64,000 bases of DNA from Candidatus Accumulibacter cognatus (GCA_013414765.1 CP058708.1:2227553-2291552), one strand, 5' to 3'; positions 23,599 to 32,766 are shown, counted from the first letter of the stretch. Translations and numbers: made by a program. The notes: a model not told the origin generated them from the sequence alone.

Positions 23599-24756
23599 GC
23601 GCTTTCGGCCATATCCGGCCATGCCGACGAGGATCCGGATCAGATGATAGCTGGCCCAATGCAATAGGCGGGAAGGCCAGGGCAGGCGCTTCCAGCAATC
23701 AGCTGGCAGCTCGCTTGCACCCTGCCGCATGGCCGTCTGGAGACTCTGTCGCAATTCCCTGGCAAATTTCTCGTCGCGTACCACGACGTTGGCTTCCCTG
23801 GCAAGCAACAGGCTGAAGGGATCGATATTCGATGAACCGACGGTTGCCCAGTATCGGTCGATGACCGCAACCTTGGCATGCATGAAGCTGCGCCGATACT
23901 CGAAGATGCGGATGCCGGCTCCCAGCAACCTGCCGTAAAGCGCCTGGGTAGCGTAGTGCAGGAGGCGATATTCGATACGCCCTTGCAGCACGAGGATCAC
24001 CCGCACGCCACGCCTGGCCGCATCGTGCAAAGCTCGCCGAAAACGGCGGCCGGGCAGGAAATAGGCGTTGGCCAGAAGGATTTCTTCCCGAGCGGCAGCG
24101 ATCGCCGCCAGATAGGCCTCCTCGATGTCGCGGCGGTGACGGATATTGTCGCGCACCAGAAAGGCTGCCGTTTGCTCGCCACGGGCTTTCGGTGCTTGGC
24201 GAGGGACTTTCGGCAAGCGGTAACGGCGATTGAGCTTCGCCCATAACACCAGTTCCCAAAGCCTGTGCAACGCCCGCTGCATCGGCTGCAGCAGCGGACC
24301 TTCGATGCGCACCGCGTAGTCGTAGCGCGGCGGCATTTCAAGCGGACGATCGCTGTCATCGACGATATTGATCCCGCCAACGAAGGCGATTTCCCCATCA
24401 ACCATGGCCAGCTTGCGATGCAGGCGACGCAGGCGATGACGACGCAGGCGTAAACGTGCGACCTCGGGTCGGTAGACCATCACCTGCACACCGGCCGCGA
24501 GCAGTTCTGGCTGTAGGCGTTTGGCAAACTCGGGGGCACCGAAGCCATCGACCAGAACGCGCACCGTCACGCCGCGGCGAGCGGCATGGGCCATCGCTGC
24601 TGCGACGGCTCGGCCAGTCGTATCATCCTCGAAGATGTAGCTTTCGAGGTGAACTTCATGTCGCGCCTTGTCGATCGCCTTGATCAGCGCCGGAAAATAC
24701 TCGGCGCCGCTGTTCAACAGGGTCAGTCGGTTACCCGACAGGAATTCAGCAGTCAT
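23596..24756 (-). CDS. clsB: Cardiolipin synthase B (phospholipase D family)
   Basis: 386 residues. Two HKD catalytic motifs are visible: HRKLAMVDGEIAFVGGIN and HAKVAVIDRYWATVGSSNID. The N-terminal segment NRLTLLNSGAEYFPALIKAI, the absence of N-terminal transmembrane helices and the length match ClsB rather than ClsA. It makes cardiolipin from phosphatidylglycerol at the inner membrane. Its stop codon falls in the terminal bases of the dispersed repeat. Confidence 0.92.
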   Translation of the reverse strand: MTAEFLSGNRLTLLNSGAEYFPALIKAIDKARHEVHLESYIFEDDTTGRAVAAAMAHAARRGVTVRVLVDGFGAPEFAKRLQPELLAAGVQVMVYRPEVARLRLRRHRLRRLHRKLAMVDGEIAFVGGINIVDDSDRPLEMPPRYDYAVRIEGPLLQPMQRALHRLWELVLWAKLNRRYRLPKVPRQAPKARGEQTAAFLVRDNIRHRRDIEEAYLAAIAAAREEILLANAYFLPGRRFRRALHDAARRGVRVILVLQGRIEYRLLHYATQALYGRLLGAGIRIFEYRRSFMHAKVAVIDRYWATVGSSNIDPFSLLLAREANVVVRDEKFARELRQSLQTAMRQGASELPADCWKRLPWPSRLLHWASYHLIRILVGMAGYGRKR

Positions 24757-24910
24757 CGCCGCGCACTACCAGCTACATAGCCGGGCAGCATCCCCGGCGC
24801 GGCGACGTGGTTTGGCGAAGGGATGAAGCGCCGCGGGAATCCTTTAATGTTCAGAAGTCTCCGATCCTTGATTCTGGCCCGGAATTTCCGCAGAGTCGCT
24901 GACTTGCGGC

Positions 24911-25732
24911 CTATTGCTGATTGACGAACACCACCTGTGCCGGCATCGGCGCCGGGAAACCGGCCTCCCCGAGCGCTTCACGGATCGTCCGGTTGGTGTC
25001 GAAATAGACCTGCCAGTAGTGGTCTGTATGGCAGTATGGACGAACCGCAAGGACGGGACCCACGAGGTTGAATTCGAGGATCTCGACATCCACAGCAGGA
25101 TCAGACCGGACATTGGGAATCAGCGCGATCTTCTCCTTGAGCAGTGTCATGGCCGCAGCATGATCGGCCGCTCCGGAGAGCTGTGCCTTCAGGTCCACCC
25201 GGCGGTAGGGGTTGGTCGAGAAGTTCTGGATGGTATCGCCAAGGATCTTGCTGTTGCCCACCAGCGTGAGCACGTTGTCCGGGGTGTTGAGCGCCGTAGT
25301 GAACAGGCCAACTTCCTCGACCGTTCCAGTGATGCCGCCCACGGTCACGAAGTCACCCACCTTCAACGGCCGCAGGATGATCAGGAATACCCCGCCGGCA
25401 AAGTTGGCCAGCAAGCCGGACCAGGCCAGACCGATGGCGACACCGGCGGCAGCGAAGAGGGCTGCAAAGGTCGTGGTCTGAATGCCGAAATAACCGAGGA
25501 TGCCGATCACCAGCAGGATATTCAGGGTGACATTGATGACCGTCCCGAGGTAGCGCATCAAGGTCGCATCGACCTTCTGGCGCCCCAGTGCGCCCTGCAC
25601 CATTCGACCCACCCAGTGGATCAGCCAGCGACCAATGATCCAGAATGCGATCGCCGCAAGCACCTTGATGCCGAGTTCGGATCCATATTGCAGCGCCAAG
25701 TCTTGCCAGCGCAGGATGTCTTCCTTGTTCAT
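24911..25732 (-). CDS. Small-conductance mechanosensitive channel (MscS family)
   Basis: 273 residues, the length of basic MscS. Two hydrophobic helices lie near residues 20-40 and 60-80. The pore-lining TM3 has the Gly/Ala-rich pattern AAGVAIGLAWSGLLANFAGGVFLIILRPLKVGDFV. The beta domain follows (VGGITGTVEEVGLFTTALNTPDN, VGNSKILGDTIQNFS) and then the C-terminal alpha/beta domain. It protects against hypo-osmotic shock. It is divergent from nirJ across a ~285-bp gap that contains a hairpin (25782-25805) and the nir promoter. Confidence 0.93.
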   Translation of the reverse strand: MNKEDILRWQDLALQYGSELGIKVLAAIAFWIIGRWLIHWVGRMVQGALGRQKVDATLMRYLGTVINVTLNILLVIGILGYFGIQTTTFAALFAAAGVAIGLAWSGLLANFAGGVFLIILRPLKVGDFVTVGGITGTVEEVGLFTTALNTPDNVLTLVGNSKILGDTIQNFSTNPYRRVDLKAQLSGAADHAAAMTLLKEKIALIPNVRSDPAVDVEILEFNLVGPVLAVRPYCHTDHYWQVYFDTNRTIREALGEAGFPAPMPAQVVFVNQQ

Positions 25733-25781
25733 GAGTTTATTCCCCTCAGAATGTATGGTAGGTACAGTTTCTCATTGTGTT

Positions 25782-25805
25782 CCAGGCAGAGCAAGCTCTG
25801 CCTGG
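25782..25805. repeat. Short perfect hairpin upstream of mscS
   Basis: CCAGGCAGAG-CAAG-CTCTGCCTGG, a 10-bp stem with 4-nt loop, in the mscS/nirJ divergent gap. It has no T-tract in either useful orientation. It may be an operator or a barrier between the divergent units. Confidence 0.5.
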
Positions 25806-25954
25806 AAAAATGGCGACGCAACCAGGCAGACGGGTTCCAGACAACAAGACTGCTGAGCAGGACCAGCAGAGCATGTGATCATGTTGATGATTCGGCCAGG
25901 GCAAGTGGCCTGTCGCCGAGGCGGCCACGCCGATGCGTGGTGTCAAATCGAAGC

Positions 25955-25998
25955 TTGATGCACGTCAAGGCCATCGCCATGGGCCTGTTTTCTAATAT
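25955..25998 (+). promoter_or_regulatory. FNR/DNR-type box and -10 element of the nirJ-nirN promoter
   Basis: TTGAT-GCAC-GTCAA at 25955-25968 fits the FNR/ANR/DNR consensus (TTGAT-N4-ATCAA) with one deviation. A TAATAT at 25993-25998 predicts a start near 26004-26005. That places the box centre about 42 bp upstream, the class II activator position. Anaerobic or NO-dependent control of heme d1 genes is well established in denitrifiers, so the site is credible. Confidence 0.75.
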
Positions 25999-26018
25999 GC
26001 GGATTTGGGGATGGCCAG

Positions 26019-27212
26019 ATGTTTCGGATTTCGCAGTACATGCAGGAGTTATCGACAGTCAGGCTGCCCGGTCCCAGGCAGAACCCGCCAGCGCCGGTGG
26101 TGATATGGAATCTCATTCGTCGCTGCAATCTCACCTGCAAGCACTGCTATTCGATCTCCACCGACCGGGACTTTCCAGGAGAACTGACGACTGACGAGAT
26201 CTTTGCGGTGATGGACGATCTCAGGCGTTTTCGCGTGCCGGTATTGATTCTCTCCGGCGGCGAGCCGCTGCTGCGTCCGGACATCTTCGACATTGCCCGT
26301 CGTGCCAAGGCGATGGGTTTCTATGTCGGCCTGTCGTCGAACGGTACCCTGATCGACCAGGCGAATATCGATCGCATCGCCGAGTGCGATTTCGACTATG
26401 TCGGCGTTTCGCTCGACGGCATCGGTGCGACCCACGACCATTTTCGGCAGATGCAAGGTGCTTTCGATGCTTCGCTGCGCGGCATTCGGCTGTGCCGTGA
26501 ACTCGGCCTGAAAATCGGCGTCCGCTTCACGATGACACAGAACAACGCGCAGGACTTGCCAGCCTTGCTCAAGCTGGTCGAGAAGGAAGGCATCGACCGC
26601 TTTTATTTCTCCCATCTCAACTATGCGGGGCGCGGCAATAAGAACCGCAAGGACGATGCCCAGCACCAGCTGACCCGCTGGGCAATGGATTTGCTCTTTG
26701 CAACCTGCCTCGATTACCAGCAGCGTGGTTTGCTCAAGGAATTCACCAGTGGCAATAATGATGCCGATGGCGTTTACTTCCTGCATTGGGTGGAGAAGCG
26801 TTTTCCCGATCAGGCGGAGAGAATGCGCGCCCGCCTGGTGCAGTGGGGGGGTAATTCATCAGGGGTCAATGTGGCCAATATCGATAATCTCGGCAACGTG
26901 CATCCCGACACCATGTGGTGGCATTATACGCTTGGCAACGTTCGTCAGCGTCCCTTCTCGGAAATCTGGAGTGATCTCTCTGACCCGCTGCTGGCGGGTC
27001 TCAAGCAATTCCCCAGGCGCATTTCGGGACGTTGCGGCGAATGCCGACACTTCGACATCTGCAACGGCAACACGCGCGTGCGTGCCCAGCAACTGACCGG
27101 TGACGCATGGGCCGAGGACCCCGGCTGTTATCTGACAGACGAGGAAATCGGTGTCTCCCCCAGCCATGAACGGATTCCGGTGACTCCTCACATCAAACTA
27201 CGGAGAGTCTGA
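26019..27212 (+). CDS. nirJ: Heme d1 biosynthesis radical SAM protein NirJ
   Basis: 397 residues. The radical SAM cluster motif is CNLTCKHC near residue 35, and the GGEPLLRPD motif contacts SAM. A SPASM-like C-terminal region has CGECRHFDIC plus a later Cys (DPGCYL) for an auxiliary Fe-S cluster. The string RLPGPRQNPPAPVVIWNLIR is characteristic of NirJ. It removes the propionate side chains of the didecarboxysiroheme-derived intermediate on the route to heme d1, the cofactor of cytochrome cd1 nitrite reductase. Its TGA overlaps the nirN ATG (TGATG). Other nir genes (nirS, nirF, nirD/L/G/H) are not in this window. Confidence 0.93.
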   Translation: MFRISQYMQELSTVRLPGPRQNPPAPVVIWNLIRRCNLTCKHCYSISTDRDFPGELTTDEIFAVMDDLRRFRVPVLILSGGEPLLRPDIFDIARRAKAMGFYVGLSSNGTLIDQANIDRIAECDFDYVGVSLDGIGATHDHFRQMQGAFDASLRGIRLCRELGLKIGVRFTMTQNNAQDLPALLKLVEKEGIDRFYFSHLNYAGRGNKNRKDDAQHQLTRWAMDLLFATCLDYQQRGLLKEFTSGNNDADGVYFLHWVEKRFPDQAERMRARLVQWGGNSSGVNVANIDNLGNVHPDTMWWHYTLGNVRQRPFSEIWSDLSDPLLAGLKQFPRRISGRCGECRHFDICNGNTRVRAQQLTGDAWAEDPGCYLTDEEIGVSPSHERIPVTPHIKLRRV

Positions 27213-28801
27213 TGAACTGGCGCCGATGTGTTGCCGGCTTCGCGCTGGCGATATGCATGGCTGGCGCATCTATGCCGGCTGGCGCTACGGGTGCGCAGCG
27301 CCTGTACCAGGAACACTGCGCCGCCTGTCACGGCGAGTCCCGGCTCGGCGGCGTCGGTCCGGCGCTGCTGCCGGAAAACCTCGAACGTCTGCGCAAGTCG
27401 GAGGCCGTCAAAGTCATCCGCGAAGGGCGCGTGGCGACACAGATGCCGGCCTTCGGCGACAAGCTGAGCACCGACCAAACACAGCAACTGGCGGAATGGA
27501 TCTATCGTCCGGCGACCCCAGCGCCGGTTTGGGATGAAGTACAGATCCGCAGTTCGCATGTCGTCAATGCCAACGCCCTCGCGCTGCCGGCCGCGCCGGG
27601 GTCCGGCCTCAAGGGCGCCGACCCGCTGAATCTGTTCGTCGTCGTCGAAACCGGTGACCATCATGTGTCGCTCGTCGACGGCGATCGTTTCGAGCGCCTG
27701 CACCGCTTCCCCAGCCGCTACGCGCTGCACGGCGGGCCAAAGTTTTCGCCGGACGGACGCTTCGTCTATTTCGCTTCACGCGACGGCTGGATCAGCAAAT
27801 ATGACCTCTACCATTTGGTGGTGGTCGCCGAGATCCGCGCCGGTCTGAATACGCGTAACGCAGCCGTGTCCGGCGACGGCAAGTGGGTACTGGTCGGCAA
27901 CTACCTGCCGCACAGCCTGGTGGTGCTCGATGCCGGTGATCTCTCGCTGGTGAAGACCATTCCGGTGAAAAATGCCGCAGGAGACAAGAGTTCGCGGGTT
28001 TCGGCGGTCTATGACGCGGCCCCACGCAAGAGTTTCGTGGCCGCACTCAAGGATCTGCCCGAAGTCTGGGAGATCAGCTACGATCCGATTGCAGAGCCGC
28101 TTGCCGAGGGATTGGTTCATGATTACCGATACAGGGAGGGTCACTTCAAACCGGCCATGTTCTTTCCGCGGCGGACGCAGCTCGCAGATTGTCTCGACGA
28201 TTTCTTTTTCACCCAGAGCTACGACACGATCCTCGGCTCGTCGCGCTCGGCGACCAGCGGGCAGGTGGTTCAACTTGACGTCCGCCGGAAAATTGCTGGC
28301 CTTGATCTGCCAGGAATGCCGCATCTCGGATCCGGAATCACCTGGAAATGGCAAGACCCCGCCGGAAGCGAACGACTGGTCGTGGCCTCGCCCAATCTCA
28401 ACCAGGATCTGGTGACCGTCATCGACCTGAAAACCTACCAGACCATCAAGCAGATCAAGACCCTGGGGCCGGGTTTTTTCCTGCGCAGCCATGAAATGAG
28501 TCGCTATGCCTTCACCGACTCGATGATGAGCACGGAGAACAAGAACATACTGCAGGTGATCGACAAGCGGACCCTCGAAGTGGTGGCGCAGATCAAGGCC
28601 GAACCTGGACAGACGCTGGCGCATGTCGAGTTCACCCGCGATGGCCGCTATGCTCTGGCCAGTCTGTGGGAAATGGACGGGGCGTTGCTGGTAATCGACG
28701 CGCAGACGCTCGAGGAAGTGAAACGTATTCCGGCAAAGAAACCCGTCGGCAAGTATAACGTCTGGAATAAAATATCGCGTTCGGAGGGTACCAGTCACTG
28801 A
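27212..28801 (+). CDS. nirN: NirN-type cytochrome c / d1-propeller protein (dihydro-heme d1 dehydrogenase)
   Basis: 529 residues, with a start codon overlapping the nirJ stop. Signal peptide ends around ASMPAGATG. A monoheme cytochrome c domain (HCAACH, near residue 35; MPAF Met region) is followed by an eight-bladed d1-type propeller with repeated GGPKFSPDGRFVYFASRDG, VSGDGKWVLVGNY and HVEFTRDGRYALASLW strands. The architecture matches NirN and NirS. Coupling to nirJ and the N-terminal CAACH domain, without a NirS-like longer heme c region, favours NirN, which performs the last oxidation giving heme d1 in the periplasm. NirS cannot be fully excluded by eye. Confidence 0.85.
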   Translation: MNWRRCVAGFALAICMAGASMPAGATGAQRLYQEHCAACHGESRLGGVGPALLPENLERLRKSEAVKVIREGRVATQMPAFGDKLSTDQTQQLAEWIYRPATPAPVWDEVQIRSSHVVNANALALPAAPGSGLKGADPLNLFVVVETGDHHVSLVDGDRFERLHRFPSRYALHGGPKFSPDGRFVYFASRDGWISKYDLYHLVVVAEIRAGLNTRNAAVSGDGKWVLVGNYLPHSLVVLDAGDLSLVKTIPVKNAAGDKSSRVSAVYDAAPRKSFVAALKDLPEVWEISYDPIAEPLAEGLVHDYRYREGHFKPAMFFPRRTQLADCLDDFFFTQSYDTILGSSRSATSGQVVQLDVRRKIAGLDLPGMPHLGSGITWKWQDPAGSERLVVASPNLNQDLVTVIDLKTYQTIKQIKTLGPGFFLRSHEMSRYAFTDSMMSTENKNILQVIDKRTLEVVAQIKAEPGQTLAHVEFTRDGRYALASLWEMDGALLVIDAQTLEEVKRIPAKKPVGKYNVWNKISRSEGTSH

Positions 28802-28906
28802 TATCCGCCCGCGCGCTATCTGGCTATTGCTCGCAGGCTGTTTGTGAGGGAGTTCGTAGGCCAGCGGTGTGGCGCACGCAGCATCACCAGAACAGGAACA
28901 TTGAGA

Positions 28907-29311
28907 ATGTCGGCTCGGCAAAGAACCATCAACCATCTGCTGCACTGCCTGTCCGTGGGCCTGTGCGTATCCTGCGCGACGGCTCTGGCCATCCCCAAGG
29001 CGGCCGAGCAGGAGAATGACGAAGTCACCTTCGGTGTGGCCGACGCGCCGCCGAAGCCAGCGGCAAAGCACGTCGCGTCTCCAGCGGCCAAGTCGGTCAA
29101 ACCGGTTGAATCCAGGGTGGACAAGCGGCGTCCAGAAGCCAAGGGAGCTGGGCGTCCAGTCAGCCAACCGGCAACAGCCGGGAAGCAGGCGGCCGGCAGC
29201 AAGCCTCCACTGACCGCTAAGCCCAACAACAGTGTACGTGTTTCAACCGTAACAGCGCCGACCACGAAGAAAGATTCCGGGAAAGCCCAGGGCAAGTCCG
29301 GAAAGAAGTAG
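28907..29311 (+). CDS. Hypothetical secreted Lys/Ala/Pro-rich protein
   Basis: 134 residues from the ATG at 28907 (AGGAAC upstream). A hydrophobic signal segment (LLHCLSVGLCVSCATALA) precedes a low-complexity basic tail rich in Lys, Ala, Pro and Ser (repeats of KPAAK, PAAKSVKP). No domain is recognised. It lies about 100 bp behind nirN on the same strand and could be an accessory of that operon or an envelope-associated polycation. The composition makes homology weak evidence. Confidence 0.55.
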   Translation: MSARQRTINHLLHCLSVGLCVSCATALAIPKAAEQENDEVTFGVADAPPKPAAKHVASPAAKSVKPVESRVDKRRPEAKGAGRPVSQPATAGKQAAGSKPPLTAKPNNSVRVSTVTAPTTKKDSGKAQGKSGKK

Positions 29312-29397
29312 CACCCTCATCGCCAGCGCGACGGCGAGCCGGCGTATGCCCAGGCCGATCGCGTCTTTTCAGCCCAGTCGTACCGCCGGAGCTTTCG

Positions 29398-29841
29398 ATG
29401 CATCAGTCTCTCGCTTTCCTGGCCACCCTTTCTCTGCTGCTGGCCGCGCCACCGGTTGTGGCGGAAATGCCGCGCATCGAGTTGACAACCGGCTTCTACC
29501 GCATCGACGCGGAAGTGGCGGCGGACAATCCTCATCGCATGCGAGGGTTGATGCATCGCCGAAGCATGGCCGCCAATCAGGGCATGCTCTTCGTTTTCCC
29601 CCTGGCGGCAAACCATTGCATGTGGATGCGCAATACGCTCTTGCCTTTGTCGGTGGCCTTTCTTGACGAAGACGGCAGGATTCTGAACATCGAGAACATG
29701 CAGCCACAGACTGAGGACAATCACTGCGCCGTGAAAGCGGCACGCTACGCGCTGGAAATGAATCTCGGCTGGTTTTCGAGCAAGGGCATCAAGCCGGGCG
29801 CGCACATTGGCGGCATCGAGAAGGCACCGGCTCCACAGTAG
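29398..29841 (+). CDS. DUF192 family secreted protein
   Basis: 147 residues. Signal peptide LAFLATLSLLLAAPPVVAE. The family core is plain: FYRIDAEVAADNPHRMRGLMHR, GMLFVFP, MWMRNTLLPLSVAFLDEDGRILNIENM and a final ALEMNLGWFSSKGIKPG. The function of DUF192 is not established; it is a small compact periplasmic domain in many proteobacteria. It sits 27 bp upstream of ubiC and is likely co-transcribed. Confidence 0.88.
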   Translation: MHQSLAFLATLSLLLAAPPVVAEMPRIELTTGFYRIDAEVAADNPHRMRGLMHRRSMAANQGMLFVFPLAANHCMWMRNTLLPLSVAFLDEDGRILNIENMQPQTEDNHCAVKAARYALEMNLGWFSSKGIKPGAHIGGIEKAPAPQ

Positions 29842-29868
29842 AACTGTCAATCACCGGGGTTTCCAGGA

Positions 29869-30444
29869 ATGCCTGTTGCGGACTCGCAGTGCTGGCGAAG
29901 CAAGCTGCTGCGCACGGCCGACAATGTCGCTTTTCTGCCCTGGCTGCGCCACCGCGCTTCTCTGACGGCACGTATCCAGGCTCGCGGGCGCTTCGCGCTG
30001 CAGGTTATTTATCAGGGTCTGGCCAGGCCAACTGCTGATGAAGCACGAGCACTCGGCCTGGCTGTTGAGGAGCAGGCCTGGATACGCGAGGTGGCACTGA
30101 GTTGTGATGATCAAAGGGTCGTCTTCGCGCATACCGTCCTGCCCTGCAGGCCACGCGGCCCGCTGACCCTTTGGCTGGCACGCCTGGGCAGCCGTTCACT
30201 GGGTGCGCTGCTCTTCGCACATGCCGGATTCAGTCGTGGGCCGATGACCTTCAAGCGCATCGATCGACGACATGCCCTGTATTCGCGGGCGGTAAAGGCG
30301 CTACAACTTGCCGAACCGGTGCCGTGCGTCCTTTGGGCGCGTCGCTCACAGTTTGGCTTCGACAACCAGTCGGTATTGGTCAGTGAAGTCTTCTCACCAC
30401 TTCTGCTGCGCGCTCCCTCGTCACAACCGCCATCGACGAACTGA
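29869..30444 (+). CDS. ubiC: Chorismate pyruvate-lyase
   Basis: 191 residues. It converts chorismate to 4-hydroxybenzoate and pyruvate, the first committed step of ubiquinone synthesis. The family signature is clear: WIREVALSCDDQRVVFAHTVLP (the Arg of REV binds the product), GSRSLGALLFAHAGFSRGP, and LWARRSQFGFDNQSVLVSEVFSP with the catalytic Glu in SEVF. The ubiA usually found next to it is absent. Confidence 0.9.
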   Translation: MPVADSQCWRSKLLRTADNVAFLPWLRHRASLTARIQARGRFALQVIYQGLARPTADEARALGLAVEEQAWIREVALSCDDQRVVFAHTVLPCRPRGPLTLWLARLGSRSLGALLFAHAGFSRGPMTFKRIDRRHALYSRAVKALQLAEPVPCVLWARRSQFGFDNQSVLVSEVFSPLLLRAPSSQPPSTN

Positions 30445-30734
30445 AAAACCTCAGATTGAGCATACCTGCCATCGCTCAGCCCTCCATTTCGCCGTCAGAT
30501 TTGCTGACTGGCTTCATCGCCTCATGCCCAACATGACCAGATTATCGATTCAGGACTTCCACCAGATCTCGGCATTCCCTAAACTTATCCCGAACTGACG
30601 TTTTGTTAACACTACATTGTTGGCTTCGTTACCCCGAACTGACGGTAACCTGGCTTGAAACCATTGGTGCAGCAATGACGCCATCGATCCACCGGCCGGC
30701 CCATTCGGGCGCCCCTTTCTGTCGGTAAAGCCGC

Positions 30735-31397
30735 ATGCGCGTATTACTGGTCGAAGACGATCCGATGATCGGCAGAAGCGTTCAACAGGGCCTGCGCCAG
30801 GACGGTCACACGGCCGACTGGCTGCGTGATGGCCAGCAGGCGGAACTGGCTCTGGCGACGACGCCCTACGATATCCTGCTGCTCGACCTCGGTCTGCCCG
30901 GCCGATCGGGCCTTGACGTCCTCGCCCGTCTGCGGCGCTCGGCCAACAACATCCCGGTCCTGGTAATCACGGCTCGCGATGCGATCGCCGATCGCATCCG
31001 GGGACTCGACGCCGGTGCCGACGACTACCTCGTCAAGCCGTTCGACCTCGACGAGCTGTCCGCACGCATGCGGGCGGTGCAGCGGCGGCATGCCGGCCGC
31101 GCCGAACCGGTGCTTGAAAATGGCTCGCTGCGAATGAATCCGGCTACCCATGAGCTGACGCTGAACGGCGCGCCGGTAGCCCTCTCGGCGCGTGAGTTCG
31201 CGCTGCTGCAGGCACTGCTCGAACAACCTGGCGTGCCGCTTTCGCGGGCCAGACTCGAGGAGAAGCTTTACGGCTGGGGCGACGAAGTCGAAAGTAACGC
31301 GATCGAGGTCCACATCCATTCGCTGCGGCGAAAACTCGGTGCCGAGCAGATCAAGAACATCCGCGGTGTCGGCTATCTGGTGCCGCGCTTGTCATGA
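30735..31397 (+). CDS. OmpR-family response regulator (QseB-like)
   Basis: 220 residues. The receiver domain has acidic pocket VEDD, phospho-acceptor Asp in LLLDLGLPG and Lys in YLVKPFD. A winged-helix domain follows (LSAREFALLQALLEQPG, NAIEVHIHSLRRKLG, IRGVGYLV). It overlaps the histidine kinase gene by 4 bp (ATGA). The 290-bp upstream gap holds no gene; it has an 11-bp direct repeat CCGAACTGACG at 30590-30600 and 30634-30644, exactly 44 bp apart. Likely targets include the protease gene behind the pair (see the half-sites at 32749). Confidence 0.93.
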   Translation: MRVLLVEDDPMIGRSVQQGLRQDGHTADWLRDGQQAELALATTPYDILLLDLGLPGRSGLDVLARLRRSANNIPVLVITARDAIADRIRGLDAGADDYLVKPFDLDELSARMRAVQRRHAGRAEPVLENGSLRMNPATHELTLNGAPVALSAREFALLQALLEQPGVPLSRARLEEKLYGWGDEVESNAIEVHIHSLRRKLGAEQIKNIRGVGYLVPRLS

Positions 31398-32710
31398 GAT
31401 CGATCCGACGCCAGTTGCTGGTCACCCTGCTCGCGACGATCACGCTGACCACGCTGCTCGGCGCACTGGCTACCTACCGGACGGCACTCGACGAGGCCAA
31501 CGCACTGTTTGACTACCAGCTTCGCCAACTGGCGCTATCCTTTCGCGACCAGGCCTCGCAGAATGCGCACATGCGTGACTTGGCGATCAACGACGACGCG
31601 CAGGATTTCTCGATCCAGATCTGGCGACCGGACGGCACGCGAATCTACCTCTCGCACCCGGGCAAGGAGCTGCCGCACCTCGCGCCACTAGGCTTTGCGA
31701 CGGTCGACACCGGCAACGGCAAATGGCGGGTGTTCGGCTTGCAGCAGGGCGGCCAGACGATCCAGGTCGCGCAACCGTTGCGGGTCCGCGACGGCCTGGC
31801 GCTGGCTGCCGCCTTGCGCACCGTCGAACCCTTCCTGCTGATGCTGCCGATGCTCGGGGTATTGATCTGGGTGGTCGTCGGCCGTGGCCTGCGGCCGCTC
31901 GACGCGGTGGCGCGCGCGATGACGACGCGCACGCCCGTGGCGCTCGGCCCACTGCCGACAAACGGCGTACCCACCGAAGTCGCGCCGCTGGTCCGCTCGC
32001 TGAATGACCTGCTTGCCCGACTCAAGCGTGCGCTCGACTCGCAGCGCGACTTCATTGCCGACGCCGCCCACGAACTGCGGACACCGCTGGCGGCGCTCAG
32101 CCTGCAGTTGCAGCTGGCCAGACGCGCGGCCGATGCGCAGTCGCGCGGCGAGGCCTTCGGCGAACTGGAACGTGGTCTCACGCGCGCCACCCATTGCGTG
32201 CAGCAACTCCTCACGCTGGCACGCCAGGAGCCCGGCGGCGGCGACCGGCCGCTGATGCCGGTAAACCTTGGCGACCTCGTGGCGAAGGTGGTTGCCGAGC
32301 AGTTGCCTCTTGCCGAAGACAGGCAGATCGACCTCGGCGTGACTCCCGCAGCGCGCGCGGTCACCGTCAGGGGCGACGCCGAGGCGCTGCAAATTCTCGT
32401 CAGCAACCTCGTCGGCAACGCGATTCGCCATACGCCGTCGGGCGGCAAGGTCGACGTAGCCGTCGGTGACGGCGCTGACGGTGTTTTCGTCGAGGTCAAC
32501 GATTCTGGTCCCGGCATTCCCGTCGAGGAGCGTGAACGCGTCTTCGACCGTTTCTATCGCCGAGCCCAGACCGACGAACCGGGTAGCGGTCTGGGACTTG
32601 CGATTGTCAGGACCATCGCCGAGCGGCATCAGGCCAGCGTCCTTCTCGATGAAGCGGACCTCGGTGGGTTGCGGGCGCGGGTTCGCTTCGACGGGTCGCC
32701 GGCGTCCTGA
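31394..32710 (+). CDS. Sensor histidine kinase (QseC-like)
   Basis: 438 residues. TM1 near the N-terminus (LLVTLLATITLTTLLGAL), a periplasmic sensor of about 125 residues with no recognised fold, and TM2 (PFLLMLPMLGVLIWVVVGRGL). Then a short HAMP-like linker, the DHp helix DFIADAAHELRTPLAALSLQ with the phosphorylated His, the N-box LVGNAIRHTPSGGK, the D-box NDSGPGIP and GSGLGLAIV. It phosphorylates the overlapping response regulator. Confidence 0.93.
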   Translation: MRSIRRQLLVTLLATITLTTLLGALATYRTALDEANALFDYQLRQLALSFRDQASQNAHMRDLAINDDAQDFSIQIWRPDGTRIYLSHPGKELPHLAPLGFATVDTGNGKWRVFGLQQGGQTIQVAQPLRVRDGLALAAALRTVEPFLLMLPMLGVLIWVVVGRGLRPLDAVARAMTTRTPVALGPLPTNGVPTEVAPLVRSLNDLLARLKRALDSQRDFIADAAHELRTPLAALSLQLQLARRAADAQSRGEAFGELERGLTRATHCVQQLLTLARQEPGGGDRPLMPVNLGDLVAKVVAEQLPLAEDRQIDLGVTPAARAVTVRGDAEALQILVSNLVGNAIRHTPSGGKVDVAVGDGADGVFVEVNDSGPGIPVEERERVFDRFYRRAQTDEPGSGLGLAIVRTIAERHQASVLLDEADLGGLRARVRFDGSPAS

Positions 32711-32748
32711 CCTGCGTTCGCCGGAAATCACTTGAACTTGCCGGCGCC

Positions 32749-32766
32749 TTAAGTCGGATTTAAGTC
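32749..32766 (+). promoter_or_regulatory. Tandem TTAAGTC half-sites upstream of the HtrA protease gene
   Basis: TTAAGTC occurs at 32749-32755 and 32760-32766, an 11-bp period, as expected for a dimer of an OmpR/PmrA/QseB-type regulator binding one face of DNA. A weak -10-like TTATCG follows at about 32775. The position directly between the two-component genes and the protease gene points to the RR at 30735 as the binder. Confidence 0.6.
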
